Origin: Acinetobacter halotolerans
GTDB taxonomy: Bacteria > Pseudomonadota > Gammaproteobacteria > Pseudomonadales > Moraxellaceae
Assembly (NCBI RefSeq): GCF_004208515.1
Contig: NZ_SGIM01000001.1
Span: 186,001 to 250,000, forward strand
Direction of reading: 5' to 3'
Length of the DNA: 64,000 bases
The notes under the pieces were generated by a model. It did no database searches and was not told the origin of the DNA. It saw only the letters and a program-made list of their open reading frames with translations. Shown here in pieces: positions 46,236 to 55,100 of this stretch (position 1 is its first letter; every line of letters begins with the position of its first letter). A program made the translations under genes and the position numbers.

Positions 46236-46269
46236 AACCAATTATTCATTCGTGAGTAATTGGTTTTTA
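46236..46269 (+). terminator. Terminator after the lipoprotein gene
   Basis: Stem AACCAATTA / TAATTGGTT with a 12-base loop followed by T residues. Confidence 0.75.
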
Positions 46270-47007
46270 TTTTCATCCCAAAACACACCGCGTCTTAGGT
46301 ACAAACCAGTTCTACAACCATAATCGTTTTTATAACCCTGAGTCAGGTCGTTATATGGAGCCTGATCCGATTGGGTTAGAAGGTGGTTTGAATCCGTATG
46401 TGTATGCAGGAAGTAATCCTGTGATGCATATTGATCCTAGTGGGTTGTCATTTATGCCGAATTACGGATGGGGGATGATGGATGATAGTGCTCTACGTAA
46501 TACGCAAATGCATAATACGATTAATAATACGTGGTTGATACAGCAACAGTTTTCATTTGAGAGAACTTCATCAAATTTTCTTAATAATTTAAACTCGCAG
46601 ACTGCTAGTAATTATTCTTCTACGAGTGATTTATTAGCGATGTCCTTTGTTATTAGGGGGGCGGCAAGTAAAGTTTTAAAGAGTGAAGTAGATGATGTGG
46701 CAAAGGCTGTGGGCAAAAAAGATGCTGCTGAAAATGTCACAAAAAGGCCTTCAAGTTTCCGTAAACAAACTGTTCATGATTCATGGAATAATGCTGCTGA
46801 TGGAAGTAAGGTCGGAACAAAAGCTTGTCCAACCTGTGATAAAGATGTTGATGTTGCACCAGGTCAAGGCCGCCGAGATTGGGATGTAGATCATCAGCCA
46901 AAGTGGAAGGATCGTGATCTAAGAGATATGAATAGAAGCAAGTGCTTGATGAGTATAATAGAAATGTTAGATTGCGATGCCCAAGTTGCAATCGCTCTGA
47001 TAATTAA
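46268..47007 (+). pseudogene. Orphan Rhs C-terminus with GH-E-type nuclease toxin, frameshifted
   Basis: The frame begins inside the Rhs core end (LGTNQFYNHNRFYNPESGRY, then MEPDPIGLEGGLNPYVYAG) with no start for the core. The variable tail after DPSGLS contains SWNNAADGSKV, CPTCDKDVDV and RRDWDVDHQPKW, typical of HNH/endonuclease VII-like GH-E toxins. Near 46940 one base is missing: the other frame continues LDEYNRNVRLRCPSCNRSDN and stops at 47005-47007, exactly at the ribosome site of the next gene. In the present frame the protein ends at 47032 with a wrong tail that lacks the second Cys pair. Confidence 0.82.
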
Positions 47008-47018
47008 GGAGTTAAGTT

Positions 47019-47579
47019 GTGACAATAATTGAGCATACCGAGAAATTTCTTGGCAAAATTTCACGTGGCTGGAGAGATCAACGGTCATCGGATGGGCTTC
47101 AGATAGTATGTTTTGAAAACAGTCCATATGATGAGGTGAACACTTTCTTAACTATAGGTTTAAGTAGCCATGAACTGAGAATATCTGATGCAAAGAGCAT
47201 TCGACATGAGTTGATTCTGCCTATATCTGGTTTGGGCATATCTGAAGAAATCGTTTCACTTATGTTTTTTATGAGTGAGTATATTCTTAATAGTCATCAA
47301 GCACTTCTTCGAGGTCAAGTTGTTGAGCTTCCATTAAATGTAGCTAAGAAGATAGGTTTTGAAGCTTTATATTGTGCTATTCCAGTATTCTTGGATGATG
47401 ACTTTGCAACCTTTAATGAGATGGCATCACCAGTTGTAATAGTTTGGTTGATTCCAATTTACAGTAGTGAATCGAAGTATATAGCTGCGAATGGTTGGAA
47501 TAGATTTGAAGATTTATTGGAGCAGGAAAGCCCGGATTTATTCTCGTTAAGGAGGGAACATATTAAATTGAATGGTTAG
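47019..47579 (+). CDS. SUFU-family immunity protein
   Basis: 186 residues resembling the suppressor-of-fused (SUFU) domain: GWRDQRS near residue 18, LQIVCFENSPYDEVNTFLTIGLSSHEL at the core (27-53) and a hydrophobic VVIVWLIPIY near the C-terminus. SUFU proteins are common immunity proteins next to Rhs and CDI toxins with HNH/endonuclease VII folds. GTG start with AAGGAG upstream, which overlaps the original toxin stop. The gene is intact although its toxin is broken. A terminator follows. Confidence 0.82.
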   Translation: MTIIEHTEKFLGKISRGWRDQRSSDGLQIVCFENSPYDEVNTFLTIGLSSHELRISDAKSIRHELILPISGLGISEEIVSLMFFMSEYILNSHQALLRGQVVELPLNVAKKIGFEALYCAIPVFLDDDFATFNEMASPVVIVWLIPIYSSESKYIAANGWNRFEDLLEQESPDLFSLRREHIKLNG

Positions 47580-47605
47580 CCATTTGCATTTTGTGCTGTA
47601 ATTCT

Positions 47606-47628
47606 AGGCTGAGAATTGCTCAGCCTTT
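47606..47628 (+). terminator. Terminator after the SUFU gene
   Basis: Stem AGGCTGAG / CTCAGCCT with a 5-base loop and a short T-run. Confidence 0.7.
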
Positions 47629-47637
47629 ACATTTATA

Positions 47638-47800
47638 TTAGCCATCGTTATTGCAATACTCAACTTGGCAGATACATGGAGCCTGATCCTGAGCAAGTTT
47701 AAAGCATTGGTTTAAACGAAGCGCAAGACGTGAGGAGTATTGCTCCGTAAGAGTGGAGTTAGGAGATGGTTAAATCTTTATGCTAATGTGCATAGTATCG
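47638..47800 (+). pseudogene. Second Rhs core-end remnant
   Basis: One frame reads SHRYCNTQLGRYMEPDP, the hallmark end of an Rhs core, then meets a stop. About 80 bases later GLNLYANV-like codons recur (near 47767-47795). No toxin sequence follows. This is a heavily decayed Rhs fragment, separate from the one at 46268. Confidence 0.65.
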
Positions 47801-47916
47801 TGTATGGCATGAGCATAGTCATGCGGTGATGTCTACATTCTCGTCATACAAATTGTTATAAGATTCGTGAGTTGCATTTTAGTTTCTGATTAATTGTAGG
47901 CTAATGATTTTTTCTA

Positions 47917-47952
47917 ATGTAATTTTATTACATACACATTGCTTGTTATAGT
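47917..47952 (+). promoter_or_regulatory. Palindromic operator and extended -10 promoter of czcI, copy 2
   Basis: Perfect palindrome ATGTAAT-TTT-ATTACAT at 47917-47933, 13 bases, then TGT-TATAGT at 47944-47952. The palindrome covers the -35 position, so a bound repressor would block the promoter. A metal-responsive regulator is the natural candidate, but none is encoded nearby. Confidence 0.7.
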
Positions 47953-47980
47953 AAGGCAAATTTTGACCAGTTGGTGAAAC

Positions 47981-48379
47981 GTGCGACGTTACGCTGTATT
48001 TATGACACTCTTGCTAAGTTTGTTCATATTCCAAAGTATTTGGAATGTGGCAGCGGCTTATTGCAGTCATGAAACTACAAGCAAAGCAACGATAGCCGTT
48101 ACTCATTTCGGTCATCATCTTTTAGAAAACTCAAAAGATCAGGTAAGTTCTTTCACCGTTGCTGAAGTTAATACTGATTTATCAAAACCGCTAAACCTGC
48201 AAGATCATCATGATCATTTGCCAACATGTTTCCATCTTGTTGTTATCTCGACGCAGCAACAGCTCAATGAACCAATTTTACGTATACATGAATTAGAACA
48301 AAAATATCACTGGTCAAATGATTACCAGTCCCCTTATTTGTCTGGATTAAACCGACCTCCTGTACTCATCCCGCTTTAG
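47981..48379 (+). CDS. czcI: CzcI-family periplasmic metal-resistance protein, copy 1
   Basis: 132 residues, starting at GTG (MRRYAVF), with a hydrophobic signal LLLSLFIFQSIWNVAAAYC. The mature part has metal-type motifs HFGHHLL (about residues 42-48) and LQDHHDHLPTCFH (about 72-84). The same start, signal and motifs characterise CzcI, a periplasmic protein at the head of czc operons. It is about half identical to the copy at 49050. A conserved hairpin follows the stop. Confidence 0.78.
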   Translation: MRRYAVFMTLLLSLFIFQSIWNVAAAYCSHETTSKATIAVTHFGHHLLENSKDQVSSFTVAEVNTDLSKPLNLQDHHDHLPTCFHLVVISTQQQLNEPILRIHELEQKYHWSNDYQSPYLSGLNRPPVLIPL

Positions 48380-48402
48380 GTGGGGTAGCCAAAAAGCCCA
48401 CC
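48379..48402 (+). other. Conserved hairpin after czcI copy 1
   Basis: Stem GGTGGG / CCCACC around GTAGCCAAAAAG. The same hairpin with a slightly different loop follows copy 2 (49451-49477). It may be a transcript-end or processing element. Confidence 0.5.
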
Positions 48403-48687
48403 AGAAATAGATCTATTTCAAAGGGTTCTTCCATGCTTGATGATGCACATTAAAAATGTAAAGCACTCTTGTTAATAGAGGTCTTAATATCGCATTCGAA
48501 TATTTATTCTGATGTCATGTTGATCGTTACATTTGCATCAAAGTTTTGTAAATCATGATTGAGTAAAAGTCTTTTGATCAAGACCTGCTGATTATGAGTA
48601 GACCCTAAGCGAATAATTTTTATTCATTTTATTTGGGTGTGAATTTATCCACCCGATGAATTGCAATATATAAATCAGGTGAGTGTT
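48403..48687. other. Intergenic region between czcI copy 1 and a small exported protein
   Basis: About 285 bases. I see no open frame, no palindromic operator and no recognisable RNA. It must hold any promoter for the small gene at 48688. Confidence 0.4.
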
Positions 48688-48864
48688 ATGTCTATTAAAT
48701 TAAATACAACGTTATGTTTCATGGTTTTATTTCTTTCGGTAAGTTTGGCGAATGCTGATGGAGGTTTGATTTTTCTAGAAAAAAATCTACAGTCTCAGCA
48801 AGAAGCTAAAGTGCATTTAGAAAAGCATATTCACCACTGCGACATCAAGCAGAAGTGTAAATAA
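48688..48864 (+). CDS. Small exported protein in the czc region (58 aa)
   Basis: The ATG at 48688 starts a signal peptide (LCFMVLFLSVSLANA), leaving a mature peptide of about 36 residues. Its end is rich in His and Cys (HLEKHIHHCDIKQKC), suggesting metal binding. A perfect hairpin (AGGAAACTGCT with its complement) follows at 48880-48911. It lies between the two czcI copies and may be a small periplasmic metal-binding peptide. An in-frame TTG at 48661 is less likely. Confidence 0.6.
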   Translation: MSIKLNTTLCFMVLFLSVSLANADGGLIFLEKNLQSQQEAKVHLEKHIHHCDIKQKCK

Positions 48865-48879
48865 TCAGATTCATATTTT

Positions 48880-48911
48880 AGGAAACTGCTTGCTCTACTG
48901 AGCAGTTTCCT
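48880..48911 (+). terminator. Hairpin after the small exported protein
   Basis: Perfect inverted repeat AGGAAACTGCT / AGCAGTTTCCT with a 9-10 base loop; there is no T-run, so it may be a processing or protective hairpin instead. Confidence 0.5.
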
Positions 48912-48980
48912 ACCGCTCAGCAAAAATCTAATGATTCGCACATTCTGCATACACAAAAGATTTTATGGCTGAATTCGTAG

Positions 48981-49016
48981 ATGTAATTTTATTACATCGA
49001 GTTTAGTTGCTATAGT
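48981..49016 (+). promoter_or_regulatory. Palindromic operator and extended -10 promoter of czcI copy 2 / czcCBA
   Basis: Palindrome ATGTAAT-TTT-ATTACAT at 48981-48997, 13 bases, then TGC-TATAGT at 49008-49016. Sequence between the elements differs from the other two copies, but the palindrome and the spacing are exactly conserved, a sign of selection. Confidence 0.75.
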
Positions 49017-49049
49017 CCATCTGAGCAATTTTTGACTAAAGAGAAAAAT

Positions 49050-49460
49050 TTGCGTCGTTCCAGTATTTTCGTGACCGTCTTGCTAAGTTTGTTCATATTC
49101 CAAAGTCTTTGGAATGTGGCAGCAGCTTATTGCGCCCATGAAAATACCAATCAGCAATCAACTTTTTCCAGCCATTTTGGGCATCATGTCCCTGATGCTA
49201 TTGATGCGGCAACGACTCAGGTTCAAACTTCCAAATTAGATACAACTGATTTGCCTATGCCTGTGAGTTTGCAAGATCATCACGATCATTTGCCGTCTTG
49301 CTTTCATGTGGTTACGCCTGAAGTTCAGCAACAGCTTGATCAGCCGATGTTGCGGACGCAAAAATTAAAACAAAAATACCATTGGTCGAATTCGTATCAG
49401 TCTCCGTATCTATCCAGTCTCAATCCGCCGCCTGTTCTGACCCCGCTATTGGTGGGGTAG
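49050..49460 (+). CDS. czcI: CzcI-family periplasmic protein, copy 2
   Basis: 136 residues from a TTG at 49050 (aligned with the GTG of copy 1; a TTG at 49032 is also in frame). Signal LLSLFIFQSLWNVAAAYC, then HFGHHVP and LQDHHDHLPSCFH, metal-binding type motifs, and a conserved end (KYHWSNSYQSPYLSSLNPPP). It stands 44 bases before czcC and should head the czcICBA operon. The conserved hairpin GGTGGG/CCCACC overlaps its stop. Confidence 0.75.
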   Translation: MRRSSIFVTVLLSLFIFQSLWNVAAAYCAHENTNQQSTFSSHFGHHVPDAIDAATTQVQTSKLDTTDLPMPVSLQDHHDHLPSCFHVVTPEVQQQLDQPMLRTQKLKQKYHWSNSYQSPYLSSLNPPPVLTPLLVG

Positions 49461-49477
49461 CCGGAAAATAGCCCACC
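49451..49477 (+). other. Conserved hairpin after czcI copy 2
   Basis: Stem GGTGGG / CCCACC around GTAGCCGGAAAATAG, overlapping the stop codon. It corresponds to the hairpin at 48379 and here lies between czcI and czcC, where it could tune downstream expression. Confidence 0.5.
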
Positions 49478-49504
49478 GCAACCTTATTATTTGCGGGGCT
49501 TAAC

Positions 49505-50923
49505 ATGTCTTTAAGTTTAAATCAGCGTACCCATACGCTAAAAAATTCTGTCCATTCATCACCATTCAAGTGGTCGATATTGGGGATTGCTCTCTCGACT
49601 GTCGTTTTCGGGCAATCCATCTCAGCGAAATCTGTACTCGATGTCAATCAGGTATCAGCAAGTTCAAGTGTCGTGCAGCAAAATTCTAATTTTGAAAAAA
49701 TTTTGCAGCAGGTTCGTGCTTATCAAAACAATCAGTCAAGCTGGCAAACACAGCAACAGATGGCGAGTGTGCAGCTAAAACAAAGTGCTTTGTGGGCAAA
49801 TCCGAGTATTTCGATTGAGCAAACAGGCTTTCAAAATGATCAAGACCGAGAGTTGTCCATTGGTATTTCACAGCCTTTAGATCTCTTTGGTCAGCGTAAA
49901 GCGGCGCAAAAAGTGGCTAAGCTTTCTGTCAATCAAGTTGACTTGGAACAGCAACGCTACGACGCTGAACTCGAATTGATCGTGCAATATGTTTGGGCAC
50001 AAGTGGCTTTATTACAACTCGAAAAATCAGTGATTGCTGAGCAATTACAAGTTAGCCAGCAAAACTTGGATGCCTCTCAAAGACGTTATCAGGCAGGCAG
50101 CATTGCCCAAGTCGATGTGGAGCGGGTTCGTATCGCACATTTGGAAAATCAGCGGCTCTTTCAACAAGCGGATTTACAACTGCAACTGGCACAAAAGCAA
50201 TTGGCGAGCCTTGCAGGAGAAAGCGTAAATCAATTTTCAATTTCTGCAAGCACGGCTGAATTATGGACCAAAGCAACGCAGATCAAGGCAGTGACTGAGC
50301 AAAATGAGAATTTATTTGAGCGAGGTTTGCAGTTAGAAACGCAGCGTCAACAAGCGCAAATTGACCAACTCAAAGCCAAGTCACGTCCACAGCCGATCAT
50401 GACGTTTGGTGTCAATCGCACCCGTTCAGCTGATCAATATAGCGAAAACCAAATTCGTTTAGGCGTTGAAATTCCACTCAATATTTTTAACTCCCAAAAA
50501 TATGGGGTTCAAATTGCACAAGCCAAACAAAGCCTTATTCAGCAGCAACAACGGACCTATCGTCAGCAGAATCAGATGGATATTGATATTCGTCTAGCTG
50601 AATTGAAGGGCTTACAAGCGCAATTTAAGCAGCTCGACGATCAGCAAATTCCACTGGCGAATCAAGTTCAGCAAAAAACCTTGCAAGGCTTTCGTTTAGG
50701 CAAATTTTCAGTCACCGATGTGCAACAAGCCACCATGCAACTACAGGATGTGCGTTTACGTAAAGTGCAATTGTTAAAGCAAGCATGGCAACTCAGTACC
50801 GAAGTGCAAAGTGCGCGTATGGGGCTTTCAACCGAACAAATCACCGCCAAAGATGCCCTGATGCAACTGAATCAGCGTATATGGCAACAAAGTAATGCTT
50901 TCCCAAACCAAGCTGGAGAATAA
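49505..50923 (+). CDS. czcC: Outer membrane efflux protein CzcC
   Basis: 472 residues, TolC-family outer-membrane channel of a heavy-metal RND pump. The N-terminal signal region is long (hydrophobic ILGIALSTVVFGQSISA, cleavage near residue 43). Two outer-membrane-factor repeats follow with coiled-coil segments (QLQVSQQNLDASQRRYQAG and QVQQKTLQGFRLGKFSV). It lies between czcI and czcB in one operon; czcB starts 4 bases after its stop. Confidence 0.9.
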   Translation: MSLSLNQRTHTLKNSVHSSPFKWSILGIALSTVVFGQSISAKSVLDVNQVSASSSVVQQNSNFEKILQQVRAYQNNQSSWQTQQQMASVQLKQSALWANPSISIEQTGFQNDQDRELSIGISQPLDLFGQRKAAQKVAKLSVNQVDLEQQRYDAELELIVQYVWAQVALLQLEKSVIAEQLQVSQQNLDASQRRYQAGSIAQVDVERVRIAHLENQRLFQQADLQLQLAQKQLASLAGESVNQFSISASTAELWTKATQIKAVTEQNENLFERGLQLETQRQQAQIDQLKAKSRPQPIMTFGVNRTRSADQYSENQIRLGVEIPLNIFNSQKYGVQIAQAKQSLIQQQQRTYRQQNQMDIDIRLAELKGLQAQFKQLDDQQIPLANQVQQKTLQGFRLGKFSVTDVQQATMQLQDVRLRKVQLLKQAWQLSTEVQSARMGLSTEQITAKDALMQLNQRIWQQSNAFPNQAGE

Positions 50924-50927
50924 CGAG

Positions 50928-52169
50928 ATGAAGATTAAAGCAAAAATGCGTTCTCAATGGGTTTGGATTGCCATTATTGTCATTGCAACGATGCTTGTGG
51001 CTGCCGTGTTGTTGTGGAGTGGTCAGCGCAAAAGCAGCGAAAGCGCGGAACATGGCGAACAAGGGCATTCGCATCAGGAAAATGAAAAAGATCAGCAGGC
51101 GGACACAGGAGAGGAGCACGAGTTAGAGGAAAGCTTAAGTCTAAGTGCCGAACAGATGCAGCAGTATAGTGTCAAGCTTGCTCAAGTCGCGCTCGGTGAA
51201 GTCAATCAAGTGCAAACTTTCCCTGCAAAACTGACGGTCAATACCGATCGTCAGGCGCACGTTTCCCCAAGTTTTGCGGGGCGAGTTGAGTCCGTATATG
51301 TGGAGTTAGGGCAACAAGTCAAACGAGGACAAGCATTGGCAAATTTGCTCGTGCCTGACTTGGTTGACCAACAAGCCAATCTGCAAATTGCGCAAACCAA
51401 CTTAGATTTGGCAAAACAAGATTATGAGCGTGAACGTAGTCTTTGGTCACAAGGTATTTCTGCTAAACAAGAATATCAACGCGCCTATAACGCCTATCGC
51501 CAAGCCCAAATCCAAGTACAAGCAGCGCGCTCACGTTTAACTGCATTTGGAGCAGCTTCAGGATCAAATGGACGCTATCGCTTAACAGCACCGATCAGTG
51601 GTGTGATTAGCAATAAAGATATTGTGATTGGTGAAAATGTTCAGCTTGCAGATCAACTATTTACCATTGATCAATTAGACCAACTTTGGCTGGAGTTTGT
51701 ATTGCCAACCATGGTCAATATCAATGTACAGCCGAATCAGCAAATTCGTTTTAAATCGCTGCAAACAGGCAATCAATTTAACGCGCAAGTCCAGAGCTTG
51801 ACCTCTGAAGCAGATGCACAAACAGGTCGCTTACAAGTACGTGCCAAAGTTTTATCGAACGCGGCTGAGCTACGTCCAAATTTGATGGTCAATGTTGAAT
51901 TACAAGCAGGTTCACAGCCATCGGTGATGCGAGTCAGTGCCGAAGCGATTCAACAGATTGAAGGCAAAGATGTGGTTTTTGTAGCGAAGTCGAATCCAAA
52001 AAAAGGTTTCGATTTTAGTGCAGTTCCAGTACAGATCGGACAGCGTAGCCAAGATGGGCAATGGGTTGAAATTACTCAGGGTCTAACAGCAGGTCAATCT
52101 TATGTCGCAGTCGGCAGTTTCTTGTTGAAGTCTGAACTTGAAAAAGGAGAGGCTGAGCATGGACACTAA
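50928..52169 (+). CDS. czcB: Membrane fusion protein CzcB
   Basis: 413 residues, periplasmic adaptor. A membrane anchor (VWIAIIVIATMLVAAVLLW) is followed by a His/Glu-rich linker (HGEQGHSHQENEK) that may bind metal. Biotinyl-lipoyl-like and hairpin segments come next (VESVYVELGQQVKRGQALANL, QIAQTNLDLAKQDYERE). The ATG at 50928 fits; an earlier in-frame ATG at 50895 lies inside czcC. Its end overlaps czcA by 11 bases. Confidence 0.9.
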   Translation: MKIKAKMRSQWVWIAIIVIATMLVAAVLLWSGQRKSSESAEHGEQGHSHQENEKDQQADTGEEHELEESLSLSAEQMQQYSVKLAQVALGEVNQVQTFPAKLTVNTDRQAHVSPSFAGRVESVYVELGQQVKRGQALANLLVPDLVDQQANLQIAQTNLDLAKQDYERERSLWSQGISAKQEYQRAYNAYRQAQIQVQAARSRLTAFGAASGSNGRYRLTAPISGVISNKDIVIGENVQLADQLFTIDQLDQLWLEFVLPTMVNINVQPNQQIRFKSLQTGNQFNAQVQSLTSEADAQTGRLQVRAKVLSNAAELRPNLMVNVELQAGSQPSVMRVSAEAIQQIEGKDVVFVAKSNPKKGFDFSAVPVQIGQRSQDGQWVEITQGLTAGQSYVAVGSFLLKSELEKGEAEHGH

Positions 52170-55100
52170 TTCTTCTCAATTGCCAAAACCTGAAGGCTTA
52201 TTTGATCGCCTGATTCAGTTTGCGATTAAAAATGCCATTTGGGTCATGCTGTTTGTGATGACATGGATTGCGATTGGGGTGTGGAGTTATCAGAAACTAC
52301 CGATTGATGCCGTTCCCGATATTACTAATACGCAGGTACAGATTAATACCCAAGCCAATGGCTATACCGCTTTAGAAGTTGAACAGCGAATTACCTATCC
52401 GATCGAAACTGCAATGGCGGGGATTCCTGACTTAGAACAAACCCGTTCGATTTCGCGTTATGGTTTATCGCAAGTCACCATTATTTTCAAAGATGGCACT
52501 GATATTTATTGGGCTAGACAGTTGATCAATCAACGTTTGCAAGAAGCGGATGGACAATTGCCTGATGCGGTTGATCCTGTGATGTCGCCTGTTTCGACAG
52601 GTTTAGGCGAAATATATCAGTGGGTAGTCAAAGCCAAAGCTGGTGCGAAAAAAGAGGATGGTACGCCCTATAGCGCAATGGATTTACGTGAAATCCAAGA
52701 CTGGATCGTGCGCCCACAATTGCAGCGCGTCAAAGGTGTTGCTGAAATCAACAGTATTGGGGGTTACAACAAAACCTATATCGTTTCACCTGACTTAAAA
52801 CGCCTACAACAGTTACAGATTTCACTCACTGAATTTCAAACCGCATTGCAGGAAAATAATGAAAACCGTGGCGCAGGTTTCATTGAGGAGAACGGTCAAC
52901 AATTAACGGTTCGCGTGCCGGGTATGTTGAGTACCATCGAAGATATCCAGAACATCACTGTCAGTATCAAAAATGGTTCACCGATTCGTGTGTCAGATGT
53001 TGCAACGGTTGCAATCGGGCATGACTTACGTACTGGTGCAGCAACCTATAATGGTGAAGAGACTGTTCTCGGCATTGCCATGATGATGATGGGAGAAAAC
53101 AGTCGTACTGTTGCACAAGCGGTAGATGCAAAGATCCAAGAAATTCAATCGACGCTTCCGAAAGGCGTAGAAATTGAAACGGTGTATGACCGAACGACGT
53201 TGGTCAACAAAGCCATTAAAACGGTGCAGAAGAACTTAGTTGAAGGCGCGATTTTGGTGATCGTGATTTTGTTTATTTTCTTAGGTAATTTCCGTGCGGC
53301 TTTAATCACAGCCTGTGTGATTCCACTTTCGATGCTGTTCACCTTGACGGGCATGGCACAGCAGAATATCAGTGCCAACTTGATGAGTTTGGGTGCATTG
53401 GACTTCGGGATCATTGTCGATGGTGCGGTGGTGATTGTTGAAAACTGTATCCGACGGCTTGCAGAGGCACAGCATCATGCGGGGCGATTATTAACCCGAC
53501 AAGAACGCTTTAAAGAAGTCTTTCTTGCAGCAAAACAAGCACGTAAACCGTTATTGTTTGGGCAAGCCATTATTATGGTGGTGTATTTACCGATTTTTGC
53601 ACTGACAGGTGTAGAGGCGAAAATGTTCCATCCGATGGCCATGACGGTGGTGATGGCATTGCTGGGTGCAATGATTCTGTCGGTGACTTTTGTACCTGCC
53701 GCGGTTGCATTATTCATTACGGGTGAAGTCAAAGAAAAAGAATCACGTTGGATGCAGACCTTAAAAGGGAAGTATCAGCAGATCTTAGATTGGGCTTATC
53801 AATTCAAAATGGTGGTTGTGACATTTGCTATCAGTATCTTGGTCTTGACTGGGGTGTTAACCACTCAAATCGGCAGTGAATTTGCTCCACAACTGAGTGA
53901 AGGTGATTTTGCAGTACAACAAATGCGGTCGCCAAGTACAGGTTTAGAACAGTCTTTGCGGATGCAGGAAAATACTGAAAAGTTGATTCTGAAAAACTTT
54001 CCAGAGGTGAAGGCGGTATTTGCTCGTACAGGTACGGCTGAAGTGGCGACTGATGTCATGCCACCCAATATTTCTGATGCAGTTATTTTATTGAAACCTA
54101 AAGATCAATGGAAAAACCCAAAAGAAAGCATTGATGCATTGCGTACCCGCATGCAAGCATTTTTAGAAACCATTCCAGGTAATAACAGTGAGTTTTCTCA
54201 ACCGATTGAATTGCGTTTTAATGAGTTAATTTCAGGAATACGCAGTGATGTGGGAATTAAAGTATTTGGCGATGATATGAGTGTGCTCGATACACAAGCA
54301 CAAGCCATTGCTCAAAAAGTACAAAAGATTTCAGGTGCGACAGCAGTCAAAGTTGAACAGACCAGTGGTTTGCCTGTATTAAATGTGGATATTAACAATG
54401 CGCTTGCAGCGCAATATGGTTTGTCGGTGAAAACGATTCAAGATGTGGTTGCGGCCAGTGTCGGTGGTCAAAATGTCGGTCAGATTTTACAAGGTGACCG
54501 TCGTTTTGATTTTGAAATTCGTCTACCTGACGATCAACGCACCGCACAAAACTTGGCGCAGCTCCCGATCCAATTACCCAATGGTGGTCTGATTCAATTA
54601 CAAGATGTCGCCAAAGTCGAAACCATCTCAGGCATGAGCCAAGTTGGACGTGAAAATGGTAAACGTCGTGTCATTGTGACGGCAAATGTAGAAGGACGTG
54701 ACCTTGGTTCATTTGTGCAAGAGTTGCAAACGACCCTGAAGCAGCAACCTTTACCCGCAGGCTATTGGTTGGAATATGGTGGGCAGTTTGAAAACTTGGC
54801 ATCTGCGGCAGCACGTATGCAGATCGTGATTCCACTGGCGTTGATTGCGATTTTTACTTTATTGATGGCGGTATTTCACAACTTTAAAGAAAGCTTACTT
54901 GTGTTTAGTGGTGTGCCATTTGCCTTGTCTGGTGGATTGGTCGCATTGTGGTTGCGAGATATTCCATTGTCGATGTCTGCGGGCGTGGGTTTTATTGCGC
55001 TTTCGGGTGTTGCAGTATTGAACGGATTGGTGATGCTGAGTTTTATTAAAGAACTACGTGAGCAGTTCGATCTGCATATTGCCACATGGCAAGGAGCAAT

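Noticed and set aside
46067-46288. 73-codon minus-strand frame in the Rhs region
   Set aside because: It overlaps the lipoprotein end and a terminator, with no protein-like features.
47032-47127. Reading the Rhs toxin end at 47032 as native
   Set aside because: The alternate frame restores the zinc-finger-like Cys pair and a stop at the next ribosome site, so the present end is the result of a frameshift.
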